Of a DNA stretch of 64,000 nucleotides, positions 9,576-20,850 are shown in pieces (position 1 is the first letter of the stretch; each line of letters opens with the position of its first letter). The DNA is from Tretioscincus oriximinensis (taxonomy: Eukaryota > Chordata > Lepidosauria > Squamata > Gymnophthalmidae): NCBI GenBank assembly GCA_022410635.1, contig JAJVDF010000161.1, positions 1,633,729 to 1,697,728 on the forward strand. The letters are read 5' to 3'. Below the pieces are notes generated by a model. That model was not told the origin of the DNA. It saw only the letters and a program-made list of their open reading frames with translations, and made no database searches. Position numbers and translations under genes: made by a program.

Positions 9576-10984
9576 ACACGCATGCTAGCATGCACACAGA
9601 CTTATTGCCTGGTAAGCTTGTGCAACTTTTCTTTGGACCCAGACAAGTGTTTGTGTTTACACTTTTAAAATGCTGCCTTACCCAGAGTGGCTGTTCCCTT
9701 TCTCCCTGCTACGAACACTTTAATGCAGCGTGTTATGTCAATTATCCCAGACAGAAATGACTTGCTCATCAAACACCAAGTGAAACTATGCTTATTGCAT
9801 AACAAGTAGGGCTAATTAGCATCTGCCTTGCTGGTTTTATTGTAAAGTAAATGGAAGCATAATTTCATTCTTTCTATATATATTATTTGCAAGGGAAGGC
9901 TATGCCACACTGGCATCAGACACATTTCATTCTAACATGCGAATATATTTACTTTATGTCGTGGTGCCTCCCTCCCGCCCCATGATATTTACTGTTTAAA
10001 ACGTATCAATCCTCCAGACGCCTTTCACAGTTAATAGATTATGAACATCGTTGTGGATGCAGTGCTAAAACTCTTGTCATGAAATTATTTCTGTGTTCCA
10101 TAAAAATTCTGCTGCCACAAGTGCAAGGTTGGATCTGTGGCTGCAGCCTACAGATATTTTTGCTTGTTCACATTAAGCACTCCAAATCGGGAAATGATTA
10201 AAACTGGCTTCACTTCTAAGCTGGAGTAAAAATGGGCATGCATGCTAAAGTGTGTTGAAAGTACTTTCACAGCGCATTTGCCAAATTGGGAGACATGTTG
10301 CTAACTCACTTTCCAATACTGCCTGAATACTTTAAAGTATACACCTTAAGCCCCAGTGTGCTTGCGTTAATTTATAGGCTAGCGTTATTTGGGCCTATTC
10401 CGCAATATTTCTGGCAAGTACATCACCGTTCATGTCACCTCTGCCATGAATGATTTATGTTGTCAACGTTGTTGGCACTCGTGTCTTCTTTTTAAATATG
10501 ATTGTTGCTGCCTTGGGCATATATGAACATGTTTCTGTACTTGAGCACCACAGGTGGTAAGGGAACAGAAGTGCTGGTAAAAACCCAACAGGGTTGGCAC
10601 TAGAATCATTACATTAGTGTGGCAGTATGGTTGTCATTCTGAACACACCTGAATGAAATGAAGCTCTGCTGAAATCTGTACTGTGCTGTCAGGCTGTGGC
10701 TTCCAAATTGGAAAGCAGGGATAATAACAATGCCAGTGATGGAAGGAGAAAAGACTGTGTTTGCAGTTCTCCAGTTCACAGGAAATTGAGAAATTACAGG
10801 ATGTGTGTGTCTAAACTATTAAATAATATAGATGATTATTTTAAAAAGTTGGTATTAGATCTTTGCAATCAGATACCTACTTTAATCCATCATCTAGATA
10901 CTCCCTATGCTGTCCTGATGTCAGTTTCGCATTTTCAAAATAATAGTATCCAAATTTGATTTTCATTCATATAAATGGTTTCAT

Positions 10985-11165
10985 AGTATAAGAAAAAGGT
11001 AGGCAGCCTGAGCTTTCATAGACAAGTCTACTTCAGAAGCTATAAAGAAGAATTGTCTATGAAGGTTTGGGCTGCTTACCTTTTTCTTGTTAGTCTCTGA
11101 GATGCTAGGACACCCTCTGGCTAAAAATTCTGATCTAGACTGACACAGCTACTTCCATGAATTCA
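10985..11165. repeat. Fold-back repeat family, copy 1
   Basis: Inverted arms AAAAAGGTAGGCAGCCTGAG (from 10993) and CTGCTTACCTTTTTCTT (to 11088) flank a short centre and are followed by TTGTTAGTCTCTGAG. The AAGTAGGTGGCATAAGCTTT / TGTTAGTCTCTAAGTGC module recurs at 14.7, 18.0, 30.5, 43.9, 48.8 and 56.8 kb, so this is one interspersed palindromic family. Confidence 0.65.
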
Positions 11166-11337
11166 GGCATACAGATCTATCTTCATTGCTGCTTATTTCC
11201 CTGGGAATTTTCTCTGTTTCATAACAATATGGTGCACTGCACTGGGTAAAACTTTAGCAGTATTTTCTTTCACAGTTAAAGCTTTCCATCTGCCAATGCA
11301 TATGAATACAAACTCCTCTAATCCTCTACATTACTGT

Positions 11338-11440
11338 TTAAGAACATAAAAATAACTCTGCTGGATCAAACCAAAAGATCTGTCTAGTCCCCCTGTGGCC
11401 AACCAGATGCTTCCTCGTGGTAAGCCTTTTCTCTTTGGAG
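11338..11440 (-). mobile_element. CR1 LINE 3' end, degraded
   Basis: Read from the minus strand the fragment ends in the CR1 phrase for GGATCA...GTCTAG and the TTCTTA tail (seen on plus as AAGAACATAAAAATAACTC). It is 5'-truncated and belongs to a different CR1 subfamily from the copy at 47 kb. Confidence 0.6.
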
Positions 11441-14166
11441 ACAAGAATTCTGTTCCGTCACAGTATGTGGCGTCTGTCTGAATGTGTGGTAATGGTCTAC
11501 CTACACTTAACACATTTTAGAAGATAATGGAATATATGATTCCAAGCCAGCTAAAAGGTTCTTGTTGTCTTTCCATGGACTAAGCACTGAAGCACTATTC
11601 ATAGAAAGCTATCCAACGCAACTTTTGCAAGATGGACTGAATTGTGTTCTAACTTACTTGATGTTGGTAAATAATGTATTGTGATAGCTTAAAATAGTTG
11701 CAAGAAATGCTTGCCTGTGCTATGCAGGCCTCATAGGCTTGTGGCCAACTGTATGGAGAAAGGCCCTTTGGGTTTTGGGCAAGAAATAATGTGGGAAAAT
11801 AAATCCTTACAGCAGCAGTCTTTGGCTTAAAATATAAGTCAAGAGAAACTTTTCACCCCATATTTATTTCTTAAGACAAAAAGAGAGAAGTAACTAGAAA
11901 CAACAGGTGAATTTTGAAGCTTAGGGCAGTTGCATGTTGGTCAGTATGCGAGACCAGGAAGTTTATTGGCATTTTCCCATCTTTACATGGGTGTGGTTTT
12001 TTGGAGCTCCTGCCCAGGTTAGGTTAGGCTGCGGATCAAAATTCCTACAATTTTTGAAATCTGGGCTGATGTGGAATCTCCTTCAGAATTGTATGAAAAG
12101 CCCTTCATTGTATAATACATATCCTTTACCCTATATATACTTGGGTGCTTTCAATGCATAGAATCCACTTTCAGTCCCTTCATCCATAAATGTTATGCTA
12201 GCTAAAATTGCTGTGAGACAGGTTGGCACCAGGACTGCATTAACCCGGCTGGCCCAAACAAGCAGCTTCGCCGATGGACAGAAAAATGTGTGTGTGTGAG
12301 TGTGTGTATATAGAAGGCAGTTCCATTAATGGGCCATCCTCTACTAGTCACATTATAAAAAATGTAAGTTTTCCTTTTTGGTTGTCCACATGCACAAAGA
12401 GATTGTTATTACTCTGAAAAGCTCTGTAATTTCTTGCCTGTGATGGCGTGATCGGTATCTTTGTTTAGACTGATTGTTTTCTCCCCTTTTTATTGGGTGG
12501 ATGAATTCAAAGGGAAATGTCCAAGTCTTGGGAGACTGCTGATCTGTTCATTGTTGCTGCTTTGNTAAAGGCAACAGAATTAAACAGGTGGTTGATGTCC
12601 TGAAGCCTCTGTTCTTGCAGAATATCAAGGAAAGGCTTGCAAGGCAAGGTTGAAAGTCTCAGCAGTTCTTGCACAATACTTTTAGACAACACAAAGACGT
12701 GACAATGTGCATTGAAAGCTGTATGAAATTACTACCAATAAAAGTATAATGATGAACTTGTCCAGGCCTACCACTGTGCAATCATGTGTGACAAAATCAT
12801 AGTGGTGCTATGACGCACTCTAATCATGGATTGGATTTACATGACTAATTTGATGGTGAATTCACACAAAGCAAAAAGAGCTTGAGNGCATCTCAACAGA
12901 TGGGTCATCATTGAGGCTGCATTGCTTCCAGTTCCTGTTTACTAAACAATAAATGACATGTTTGCATCTATGTGGAAACCTACAGTATCACAGTAGATTT
13001 CTGTATCAAGCTTCTTACAATGGCAGCCACTTCAAAGAAGGCACAGATAACTCTCACTTTTCCACAAAGATTTGAAATTCTGTTGCAGACACAGGCAGCC
13101 CATGTAAACACATGCATGCATTCTAAAGTCACATCACTACAGGGTCTTAGAGACAAGCTGCAATTTACACACAGTTAAAAAGGCAGGCTGGATGTGCCTT
13201 AGCAACGATCTATGGTGTAACCAGGCTACATATAAAATCTGGGTTTATTCTGGGCTATATTTGGATTACAGGTAAATTAATCCCACATTGGATTTTATAG
13301 AAAGAGTTAAAAGACTTGCATGATTTTACTTCTGTTTACATGGTCTGCCATGCTAGAAATGGGCTCTGTGCATGTTCTANTGTTCTGGGGGTAAAATAAA
13401 ATATATACACACTCACGCACACACACGCATACACAGAGAGAGTGAGATTCATTATTACCTCTATAATAATGTGCAGATGCATTCCAATAATAGGGTATGN
13501 GAGTACTGCCATTTCCATGGGTACTGTATGGGTCCAAGGAGGCACCCACTGCACATATCCATTTTCAGTGACTGTGGAGAACTTGTGATACTTCTGTGTT
13601 TCCCTTTTTCCAGTAGAAGCCTTCATTTACAGGGCATCCTACATGATCTTGCAATTCCATTTGCACCTTGCTACCAAATGGAAGTGTGGGCAGCACCTTC
13701 TTTGTATTAGATTCGTCCTACCTATGGCGAATGTACTTGGCAGTAGAGCTACAATTTAAAAATGGTTACCGTAATTATAGAATATAGGAAAGGATAAGTC
13801 ATTTTCCTCTTTAAAGGGCTTAAAGTTAAATAATTCAACCTAGACAGCTTATTATTATGTTCAAACTGATGCTTACCAGACATCTGTTAGAATTGCTTTC
13901 GGCCTTTTCTGCATTGGACCTTATTTTAGATTATATATTAGAATAGGAACCTGCCACCTACATCCTGGTGCAATCTATGGCAGATGCAGGGCAGAGCTTT
14001 TGATAGTCCACACTAGCAAGTGGATGACAATCGTGTGTGGGGGGAAAAAGCAGCATGGCAGGAGAGTAGCATGAGTTGCACAGTAATTTCATTGGAAAAA
14101 GCCAACAATCTGCTGAGTCAGTGAGTGTCTTTGTTGTGTGTGGAGCAGTTAGGCAAACAGCGGCAG
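11441..14166. other. No gene seen
   Basis: AT-rich intron-like DNA with a CA-rich microsatellite near 13400-13445. No coding frame with recognisable similarity or paired splice sites was found. Confidence 0.45.
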
Positions 14167-14480
14167 CATATACAGTGGTACCTCGGTTCTCGAACAGAAT
14201 TCGTTCTGGCAGGACGGTCGAGAACCAAATTGTTCGAGAACCGAAGTAAGGCGCGCCGGGCCGAAAAAACGCACACTGATGACGCAAGCAAGGCGCGCCT
14301 GGCCGAAAAAACGCACACTGATGACGCAAGCAAGGTGCGCCTGGCCGAAAGAACGCCGAAGGAAGTTCGAGTTCCAAATATGTGTTCGGATTCCAGGACA
14401 AAAGTTTCTGGAATCGCCTGGTCGAACACCGATTTGGTCGACATTCAAGGCGTTCGAGAACCGAGGTACCACTGTATATG
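14167..14480. mobile_element. MITE with perfect 29-bp terminal inverted repeats
   Basis: Positions 14167-14195 and 14452-14480 are exact inverted copies, starting CATATACAGTGGTACCTCGG. If the outermost TA is the target duplication, the element starts with CAGTGG, as in Tc1/mariner-type transposons. Inside are two full copies and a partial third copy of a 42-bp tandem unit (AAGGCGCGCC...GACGCAAGC, about 14247-14360), and several extra TCGAGAACC and GGTCGA motifs in both orientations. No transposase frame is present, so it is non-autonomous. Perfect termini suggest a fairly recent insertion. The superfamily assignment is inference. Confidence 0.85.
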
Positions 14481-15264
14481 TAGAAGACAATGTAACAAGA
14501 CCAAGATAACAAATATTATTGTGGTTAAACTTCCTATGCAATTAATTGAACTTGAAAGCACACAGTAGGAGAAATTATCAGAGAATACTGTACACTTCAG
14601 AAGGCTGAAATCTAGTAAATTGTTTTTACTTGTATGCCCATGTCTTTTAGCAATGGATAAAAATTAAATGGACTAATGGTACTGGACAGGTCTACTTCTT
14701 GTCTACAAAGGTTCATGCTACCTATTTTTTTCTTGTTGGTCCTTAAGTGCTATGAGACCCTTGCTAGTTATATTTTAATTTTGCTGTGGATATTTTATGC
14801 ATTTTGTTCACCATGGGGCTAAGTAAAATAGTTTCCTTTGTATTGCTTTGTGTGGTCCTGGTATATGTGTATGGGAGGAGAAAAAGGCATATATTTACAT
14901 TTTGATTATCAGATTATTTGCATTTTTTTCTGGATTGAAGATGCCACAATTTGCTCCCTACTTGGTGTAATCTATATTGGTTACCGCTGTGCCAGAATCA
15001 GAGGATTATTAGCTGAAGATTATGGACAGAAGCCTTGTAATGGAGGAAATCTTGCTGTGGATAGTTGAGGTATTGCTATTAGCTGGGTTTGGTAAACTGT
15101 TATTGGCAGCTGCTGCAGGACCATTTGCTGGACCGTATTCCAGCGATTAGCAATTTTTGCTAACATCTTAAAGGTTGTTGCCTGTGTCCTCAGATGCTGC
15201 ATGAATGGAGCTGATAATATAGTGATATACACTGTAGTTGTTGTTGATTAGTACAGTTTTTGCC
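14481..15264. other. No gene seen; contains fold-back repeat relic
   Basis: At 14685-14765 the sequence (GTCTACTTCTTGTCTACAAA ... TTGTTGGTCCTTAAGTGC) matches the right half of the fold-back repeat family. The rest is unassigned AT-rich DNA. Confidence 0.5.
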
Positions 15265-15465
15265 AGTTTGGTGCAAGGGTTAGAGTGTTGGTCTATCAGT
15301 TTGATTCCACACTCCTCTGTTAAGCCACTTGGGTGACTTTGGGCCAGTCACAATTCTTTAGAGTTCTCTCAGTCCTGCCTATTTCACAGGGTGTCTGTTG
15401 TGGAGAAACAACAAAACTAGGTGTGCTACTTTGGTGAAAGTGGCACTATAAATACTGGTAAANGT
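15265..15465 (+). mobile_element. tRNA-derived squamate SINE (Sauria-SINE-like)
   Basis: The head has a tRNA-type layout (GGTGCAAGGGTTAGAGTGTTGG ... GTTTGATTCC, box A- and box B-like). The body reads CACTTGGGTGACTTTGGGCC, AGTCACAATTCT and TTCACAGGGTGTCTGTTGTGG, a phrase order I recognise from squamate tRNA SINEs. It ends in GTGGCACTATAAATAC. Such SINEs are Pol III-transcribed and mobilised by LINEs. This copy supports a squamate origin. Confidence 0.75.
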
Positions 15466-16272
15466 TAGAAAACGTTTGTTGTTGCATTTTTCACTTTTGA
15501 TAATGCAATATAAGTATTGCCTAATGCAATATTAAAAAGGNAGTATCCGAATATATCACACTTTAATCATTCAGAGAGATTGCTCTGGAGGCTTGGTTGC
15601 TAAACAGCCTGCATTTATGTCACATAAGCACAAGACTCCGAAGAGGCTTCTCTTCCTTAGACTTAACTTTTTTTATCCTGTTCTTGCAAAGCAAATGAAA
15701 CCTATTTATATGGCTTCTTTTTGTGCTGCCTTTCATCCTTTGGCAGATTAGTTTTTAGGATTGGATTTTATAAAGTTTATGGAAGGCTTACTCTGCTTGC
15801 CATTAAATTCTCCCCATCAACCTCTGTGCAATACTGGCTGTACTTACAAGTTGTTGCTAGGCAATAGAGCTGGTCCTGAAGAGGAGAACCAGAGACCTAG
15901 TGAGGAAGAGAAGGAAGACTGAGTAGGACCTTCCATAAAGGGTACTTCATAGAAACTGTACAAAATTGCTCCCATTGTTCTCAGCCTAAAGATTGGACAC
16001 CGGGGGCTGGAATTTTGAATTTGTATATCTCAGCTTTCACACTGAGGATTTTTATGTGTTAGCCTGTCAGGTCTACTTGAAGANTGTCAGCATCTGCAGC
16101 AGGAATGATGGTTGTCCCTGTATGATATCTAGATTAAACCCCATTCTCCAGAACTGAAGATGATCTGAAAGTGCCCTACAATTAAGATGGAGCCATAGTA
16201 TTTCTGATTTTGGAATGGTTCACTACTTCCTTCTTTCACAATTAGTTACTGGTAAATTGCATAAGTTAATTT
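15466..16272. other. No gene seen
   Basis: AT-rich sequence without recognised coding, RNA or repeat features. Confidence 0.45.
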
Positions 16273-16470
16273 CCATCCCTCGATTATTATTTTTTTTTAT
16301 AATTTTTATTGATTTTAGTTACAACAGACAAAATACAATAAAATATGAATACATAAACATAACAAAACCTAATACATGTAACATATATATCCCTCCCCAC
16401 CCACCCCTAGGAGATCCAACATCACGTCTTCTATATTCATTTACATTAATAATGCCATCCCTCGATTATT
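16273..16470 (-). mobile_element. 5'-truncated L1 3' end with perfect 16-bp target duplication
   Basis: CCATCCCTCGATTATT occurs at 16273-16288 and again at 16455-16470, flanking a 166-bp insert. Read on the minus strand, the insert runs through a G-rich stretch (GGGGTGGGTGGGGAGGG) to TAAAATCAATAAAAATTAT and a poly(A) tail, as in squamate L1 3' ends. The exact duplication and the tail show target-primed integration. Only the 3' UTR was inserted, so it has no coding capacity. Confidence 0.85.
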
Positions 16471-17985
16471 GCTAATTATTCAGATGTTGTTCTGGCACCT
16501 GTAGTTTAGACTACCTATTACTGAAAAAAAGGCCATTGTATATTGTTGTACATTTTGCAAAGCAAACGATTTGCATGCCGAAAGCAGCATCCTTTTTCCT
16601 ATAAAAACTGTAGCTGGTCAGCATTCAACAGGTCATTTCCTCCTGCACTGCTTGGAGGAGTGAAATATTCTCCAATAAGAGTGTTTTGTATCTATTTATG
16701 GAAACTGTCTGCAGTATTTTTTGTGCTATTTTTATGCAATAAATTTGACAGTGACCTTTTAGAATATAGTTGTTAAACTGTGACACACAACTTATTTCCT
16801 CTGGAATATTTATGAAAATGAGTAGTATTGCATTGGAGGAACATGATACAGTTTTATAAGAGCAAGTTTGCTTTAGATAAGCGTATGAACTGCAGCTTTA
16901 ATCTCGGTGGTATATGTAACAGAGCATTCTATAGGACTAAAAATAATCTTGGAAGTATTTGAACATTCTCCCAATAGGAATTGGCATTATGTTATATTCT
17001 GGCATTAGGCAGAAGCCATGAACATCAGCAAGAGACAATAAGCATATTGGGCCATCTTTAGAACACTCTTAGCTCCACCTAATTCACAGAGTGTCTGTTA
17101 TGGAGAGAGCAATAAAAGCTATTAGTGAAAGAGGAACTATAAATAAACATTATTATTGTTATAGCTGTTGTTGTTATAATATGAAATCCACTGTTATCGA
17201 ACTTTTAGGGAAATTTAGGNAAACTGCTAGGAAAAAGACATTTGCTATCTGCAGTGATAAAAATAAAGACTTTCCTTTGTTCCTTATTTTAGGCCTTTTT
17301 CTACTTAACGTGAGGAGATGGACACTAGGAACTAATCACATCCATTCATGGGGCAGAAACATAGGAATGTGAGAATGTAGGATGTGAAAATGATTTTAGA
17401 CTGCTTAAACACAATTCAGAAAAAGAAAATTTATAGCTTTAAGTGTGATTTGGAATTGATTTGGAATAGTGAAGCAATTTGCAGAGAAGAAGTTCTCTTG
17501 GACTGTTCAGTTGTCCAAGTGTAAACAGCTCTTAATCAGAAATTTAAGAATTCGCACAAACCTGTTAATATGTGTATGTGTGAACACACTTTGCAGAATT
17601 GACAAGTGCAGATCTTTTAGCCAAGAGCTAACTTATATAAGTGTGTCTAAGTTCTGTTGTTATGCCTACACAAATCACTACTATGATGGAAGAGAACTTT
17701 ATCTCATTTAGATGAAGTTATTTTAAACTTTCCGTTCTACACTCTACAGTTACTCTTAAGACTTTCTCCTTGTTTTATTGTGCAATTAAACATAATTATA
17801 TGGATTACAAAATAATAATAACAGCCAAACTTTAGCACATTCTACTTTCCATGATATTTAAGATTTTTTTTCCAATAAAAAATGTTTCTTATTTGTAATA
17901 TCGAAATGTTTACAAGGAAAGTAAAAACAAGTTGCAAAATTGTTCTTACTTACCTTTTTTAGTACTGCTTTACAAATTCAGTGAA
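16471..17985. other. No gene seen; includes a SINE fragment
   Basis: At about 17050-17160 the phrase CCTAATTCACAGAGTGTCTG, ending in GGAACTATAAATAAAC, repeats the body of the squamate SINE at 15.3 kb. The rest is unassigned AT-rich DNA. Confidence 0.5.
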
Positions 17986-18002
17986 ACAGCTGTTTTAGTC
18001 TA

Positions 18003-18165
18003 GTAGAAAGTCCAGCAAAGGGGTTAGTAGCACTAGAGACTAACAGCAGAAAAGTAGGTGGCATCTGAAGAAGTAGACGTGTCTAAGAAAGCTTATGCCA
18101 CCTATTTTTCTACTGTTAGTNTCTAAGTGCCACTAGCTTCTTTGCTATTGTAGTTTTTGTACCAT
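18003..18165. repeat. Fold-back repeat family, palindromic copy 2
   Basis: The left part (CTAACAGCAGAAAAGTAGGT) and the right part (CCACCTATTTTTCTACTGTT) are inverted copies, flanked by AGCAAAGG on the left and a degraded match on the right. It has the same core as the longer palindrome at 56.8 kb. Confidence 0.75.
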
Positions 18166-20329
18166 GCAACATACAAAAATGTCACAAAAATACTAAACTT
18201 TTATTAACTGAAAGTTTGCTTAAATGCATTTTCATAATCGAAAATTACAAAGAGGCAATAGATAGGCTGCAGTATTTTACTCCCAGTTTTTCTGGAAAGA
18301 CTTGAAGTATGTGGGTAATATTTAGGGCATTTTGTGCACATGTTAGTCTCAGAATTTTCCCATTGCTTATAAAATCCTAGTATTTTCTAGTATACATAAT
18401 TCTAGTATTTCATTTGGACTCTGTACACATGCCTTTGGTGATTGCTTATACAGCATTAGATATGACAAACCTCTCTGAAGATTTATAAAAATCGTTTCTG
18501 AGAGGTTCTAAAATGAATAAATGCAATATGACTGATACTAATTGCTAAAGTCAGATTCAGAACTGTTTAATCTGTCCTCCTTACAGACTTCTAATTTTTG
18601 TGTAAATTCTATAGCCCAGAGTCAAATTTGCTATTTAGAAGTTGGCCCTGACACAGTGGTATACAACATGAGGAACTTGTAAATTGTTGCTCAGTGGTTT
18701 TAAAGCTGCTTAGTTGTACAAACTGTAGAACTGTGAAGTTGGAAGGAAATACAAGAATAATGTAGTCCAACCTCATGCTACTGTTGATAAGTCACCTTCA
18801 CAGGTNGACTGTCTCACTTTTATACAGATCTTAACTTCAGGAGATTTTTTTCTTTAATTGCATTCAGTCAGAGTTTGGTAAGCTGCATTTGTATCCATTG
18901 CAGTATTTCTGCTGCTAACATGCAGAGCTTTGGATAATGTTCCTGTCCATCTTTTGTATTTCACTCTTTTTAAGTGTCGGAATATTAATATATTTCCCTT
19001 TAGTTTTTGTCAGACTGATTATCCCAAGGCCACTTAGGTCAGATATGTCTAACCCATGGGGTGCATGTGGTACTAGACGACATGTAATATGTAACTTTTG
19101 TTCTTTTTGCTCTTTTAATATTTTTTTTTGTAAATACATATATTAATTATGTTTGTTCTATTTTTTTTACATACTTAGATTTATATTCCACCCTATACAT
19201 AATTTTCTCAGGGTAGATAATTTGAAAATTTATAACAAGGACAGTTAAAAACGATGGCAGTACTTGAGGATAATTGATTCTGTGCTTTAACTCAGGCTAT
19301 ATTGGTCATTCTAGCAGTTGGCTCTTACTGCAGACTTAAGTTCAACTTGTTCTTAATAGCCATACGTAAATCCTTTTCTGAAATAGTATCTGCAGGTCAT
19401 GGTTCTCCCATTGTGTATATTTTTGTTGATTCTTTTTGCCCAATAAGATTCTCTTGCGTATTCCAGATTATATTCTGGACCAGGGAAATGCTACCCATGT
19501 ATAGTCAACAGGACTAGGAAGGATCTGTATTAGCATGCAAGATGGCAAATCCTATTTCAGTATCTAGTTGTCTTTATATCCCTTGGTATAAAGGGTGTTG
19601 GAAACAACTAAATTAACGTTACTACTATTAATTAGAAATAAGACCCAGTGCAAAACCTGTACAAATTAGTCTTATGGCTTAGTTTGTCATCTTGGCCATG
19701 TTTCCCAGTCTGTGGTATCTGCAAACTTAATACATAAGCCATTAATCCCACTATCCAAGTCATTATTAAAAACGTTGAACGTAAATCATTCATCTGTTTA
19801 TTTGCATGCCCCCTTTCCATGATTTGCTTAAGGTAGTTTATAGACAATTAATGAAATACAGAGATAGTATTATACAGAATACAAATAAAATTGAAATGTT
19901 GGCATAACAATATATAGTGTCATATAAGATTCATTGAAATATAAAATAAAAATGAAAGGGTCCTGAAAAATATTCAACAACATAAAAATGTTGCGCATTT
20001 GTGAATAAAAGAGCAAAAAGCCAAAACTATTCCATGGAGTTTTGCAATCTAGTAATAGCATCATGATTTGTTTTCATTAAGTGGAAAGGACATAGTAGTT
20101 TGTGTTATTGTATATATTTCTGATTTTGTTGATGTCTGGTCATCTAGTCAGTGACATATAATTTGCGCATGCAGTTGTGCAGATACTGTGGATTAGGGAG
20201 AAAATGTTTAATGTTTCCCAAGCTTAACTCTCAGGAATGCTGTTGCTTGTGTTGCAGCCTATTCTCAGTGATTAATAAATTGTGTCCTGTCTAAGCATCC
20301 GCAGAATGTTTTTTCTTTCATTTGGAAGG
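18166..20329. other. No gene seen; weak LINE/SINE ends
   Basis: A degraded minus-strand CR1 3' end lies at about 18720-18800 (GAAGTTGGAAGGAAATAC...TAGTCCAACC). A minus-strand L2-type end (ATTTATATTCCACCCTATAC) lies at 19170-19215. Nothing else was recognised. Confidence 0.4.
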
Positions 20330-20850
20330 TGGTGTAATGAAATAACCTAATTGGAGGAAGGCTCCTTTAAATTTTCCAAGTCTAACGGATAAGTCTTGGG
20401 GGCGGGGCTTTGGATATAAAAGGGGGAGGTGCGAGGGAGAAGGAGTAGTATTGTTGAATTATTGTTGTAGGATTGTATGTCGAAAGGTTTTAGAGATTGT
20501 TTGAGCATGTGGCCAAGCAATTGAATTAAAAGTGGTTCTCTGCTGGAGTGTGAAAATAAAAGAAATACCAAAGAAGGAAACATAGCAGCTGGGGAGTGGG
20601 GATAGAAAAGGAGAAGCTGAGAGACTTTGAATGTGGGCAAGCAAAATGAAAGCTTAGCCAGAGACATTAAAGGCTCANGACCTTTTCCTTACCCAGTGGG
20701 GCTAAACTGTATCTTTGGTTTCTTTATGTTTGAGTTGCCTGTTACTTTGTTATAATAAAGCTGTTTTTATGGTTTAAAACAGAGAAGACTTTATTATTTG
20801 GGCATACAAAGCAAAGGGGCTCATTCTGGTATGATTTTCACTCCTTAGTA
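20330..20850 (+). mobile_element. Possible solo LTR (retrotransposon/endogenous retrovirus type)
   Basis: A GC box (GGGGGCGGGGC) is followed by GGATATAAAAGGGGGAGG near 20410 and, about 340 bp later, by TTATAATAAAGCTGTTTT near 20750, so a TATA box and a polyadenylation signal lie in the order expected of an LTR. It stands out from AT-rich surroundings. I see no coding genes beside it and did not find a convincing target duplication, so the boundaries and even the class are uncertain. Confidence 0.4.

Larger units (their letters stand above)
8699..10984. other. Intron-like DNA with microsatellites; possible conserved element
   Basis: No gene was recognised. It contains C22 at 9408-9429 and a TG repeat at 9553-9575. 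The tract 9770-9900 includes TTGCATAA and the palindromic homeodomain-type site GCTAATTAGC and does not look repetitive, so it is a candidate conserved non-coding element. Confidence 0.4.

Noticed and set aside
14247..14360. CRISPR-like array
   Set aside because: The 42-bp units are contiguous tandem copies with no spacers and lie inside a MITE in a vertebrate genome.
13958..14568. Overlapping frames of 108-184 codons on both strands
   Set aside because: They follow the 42-bp tandem repeats and inverted ends of the MITE; repeated peptides such as AFFRPGAP are repeat artefacts.
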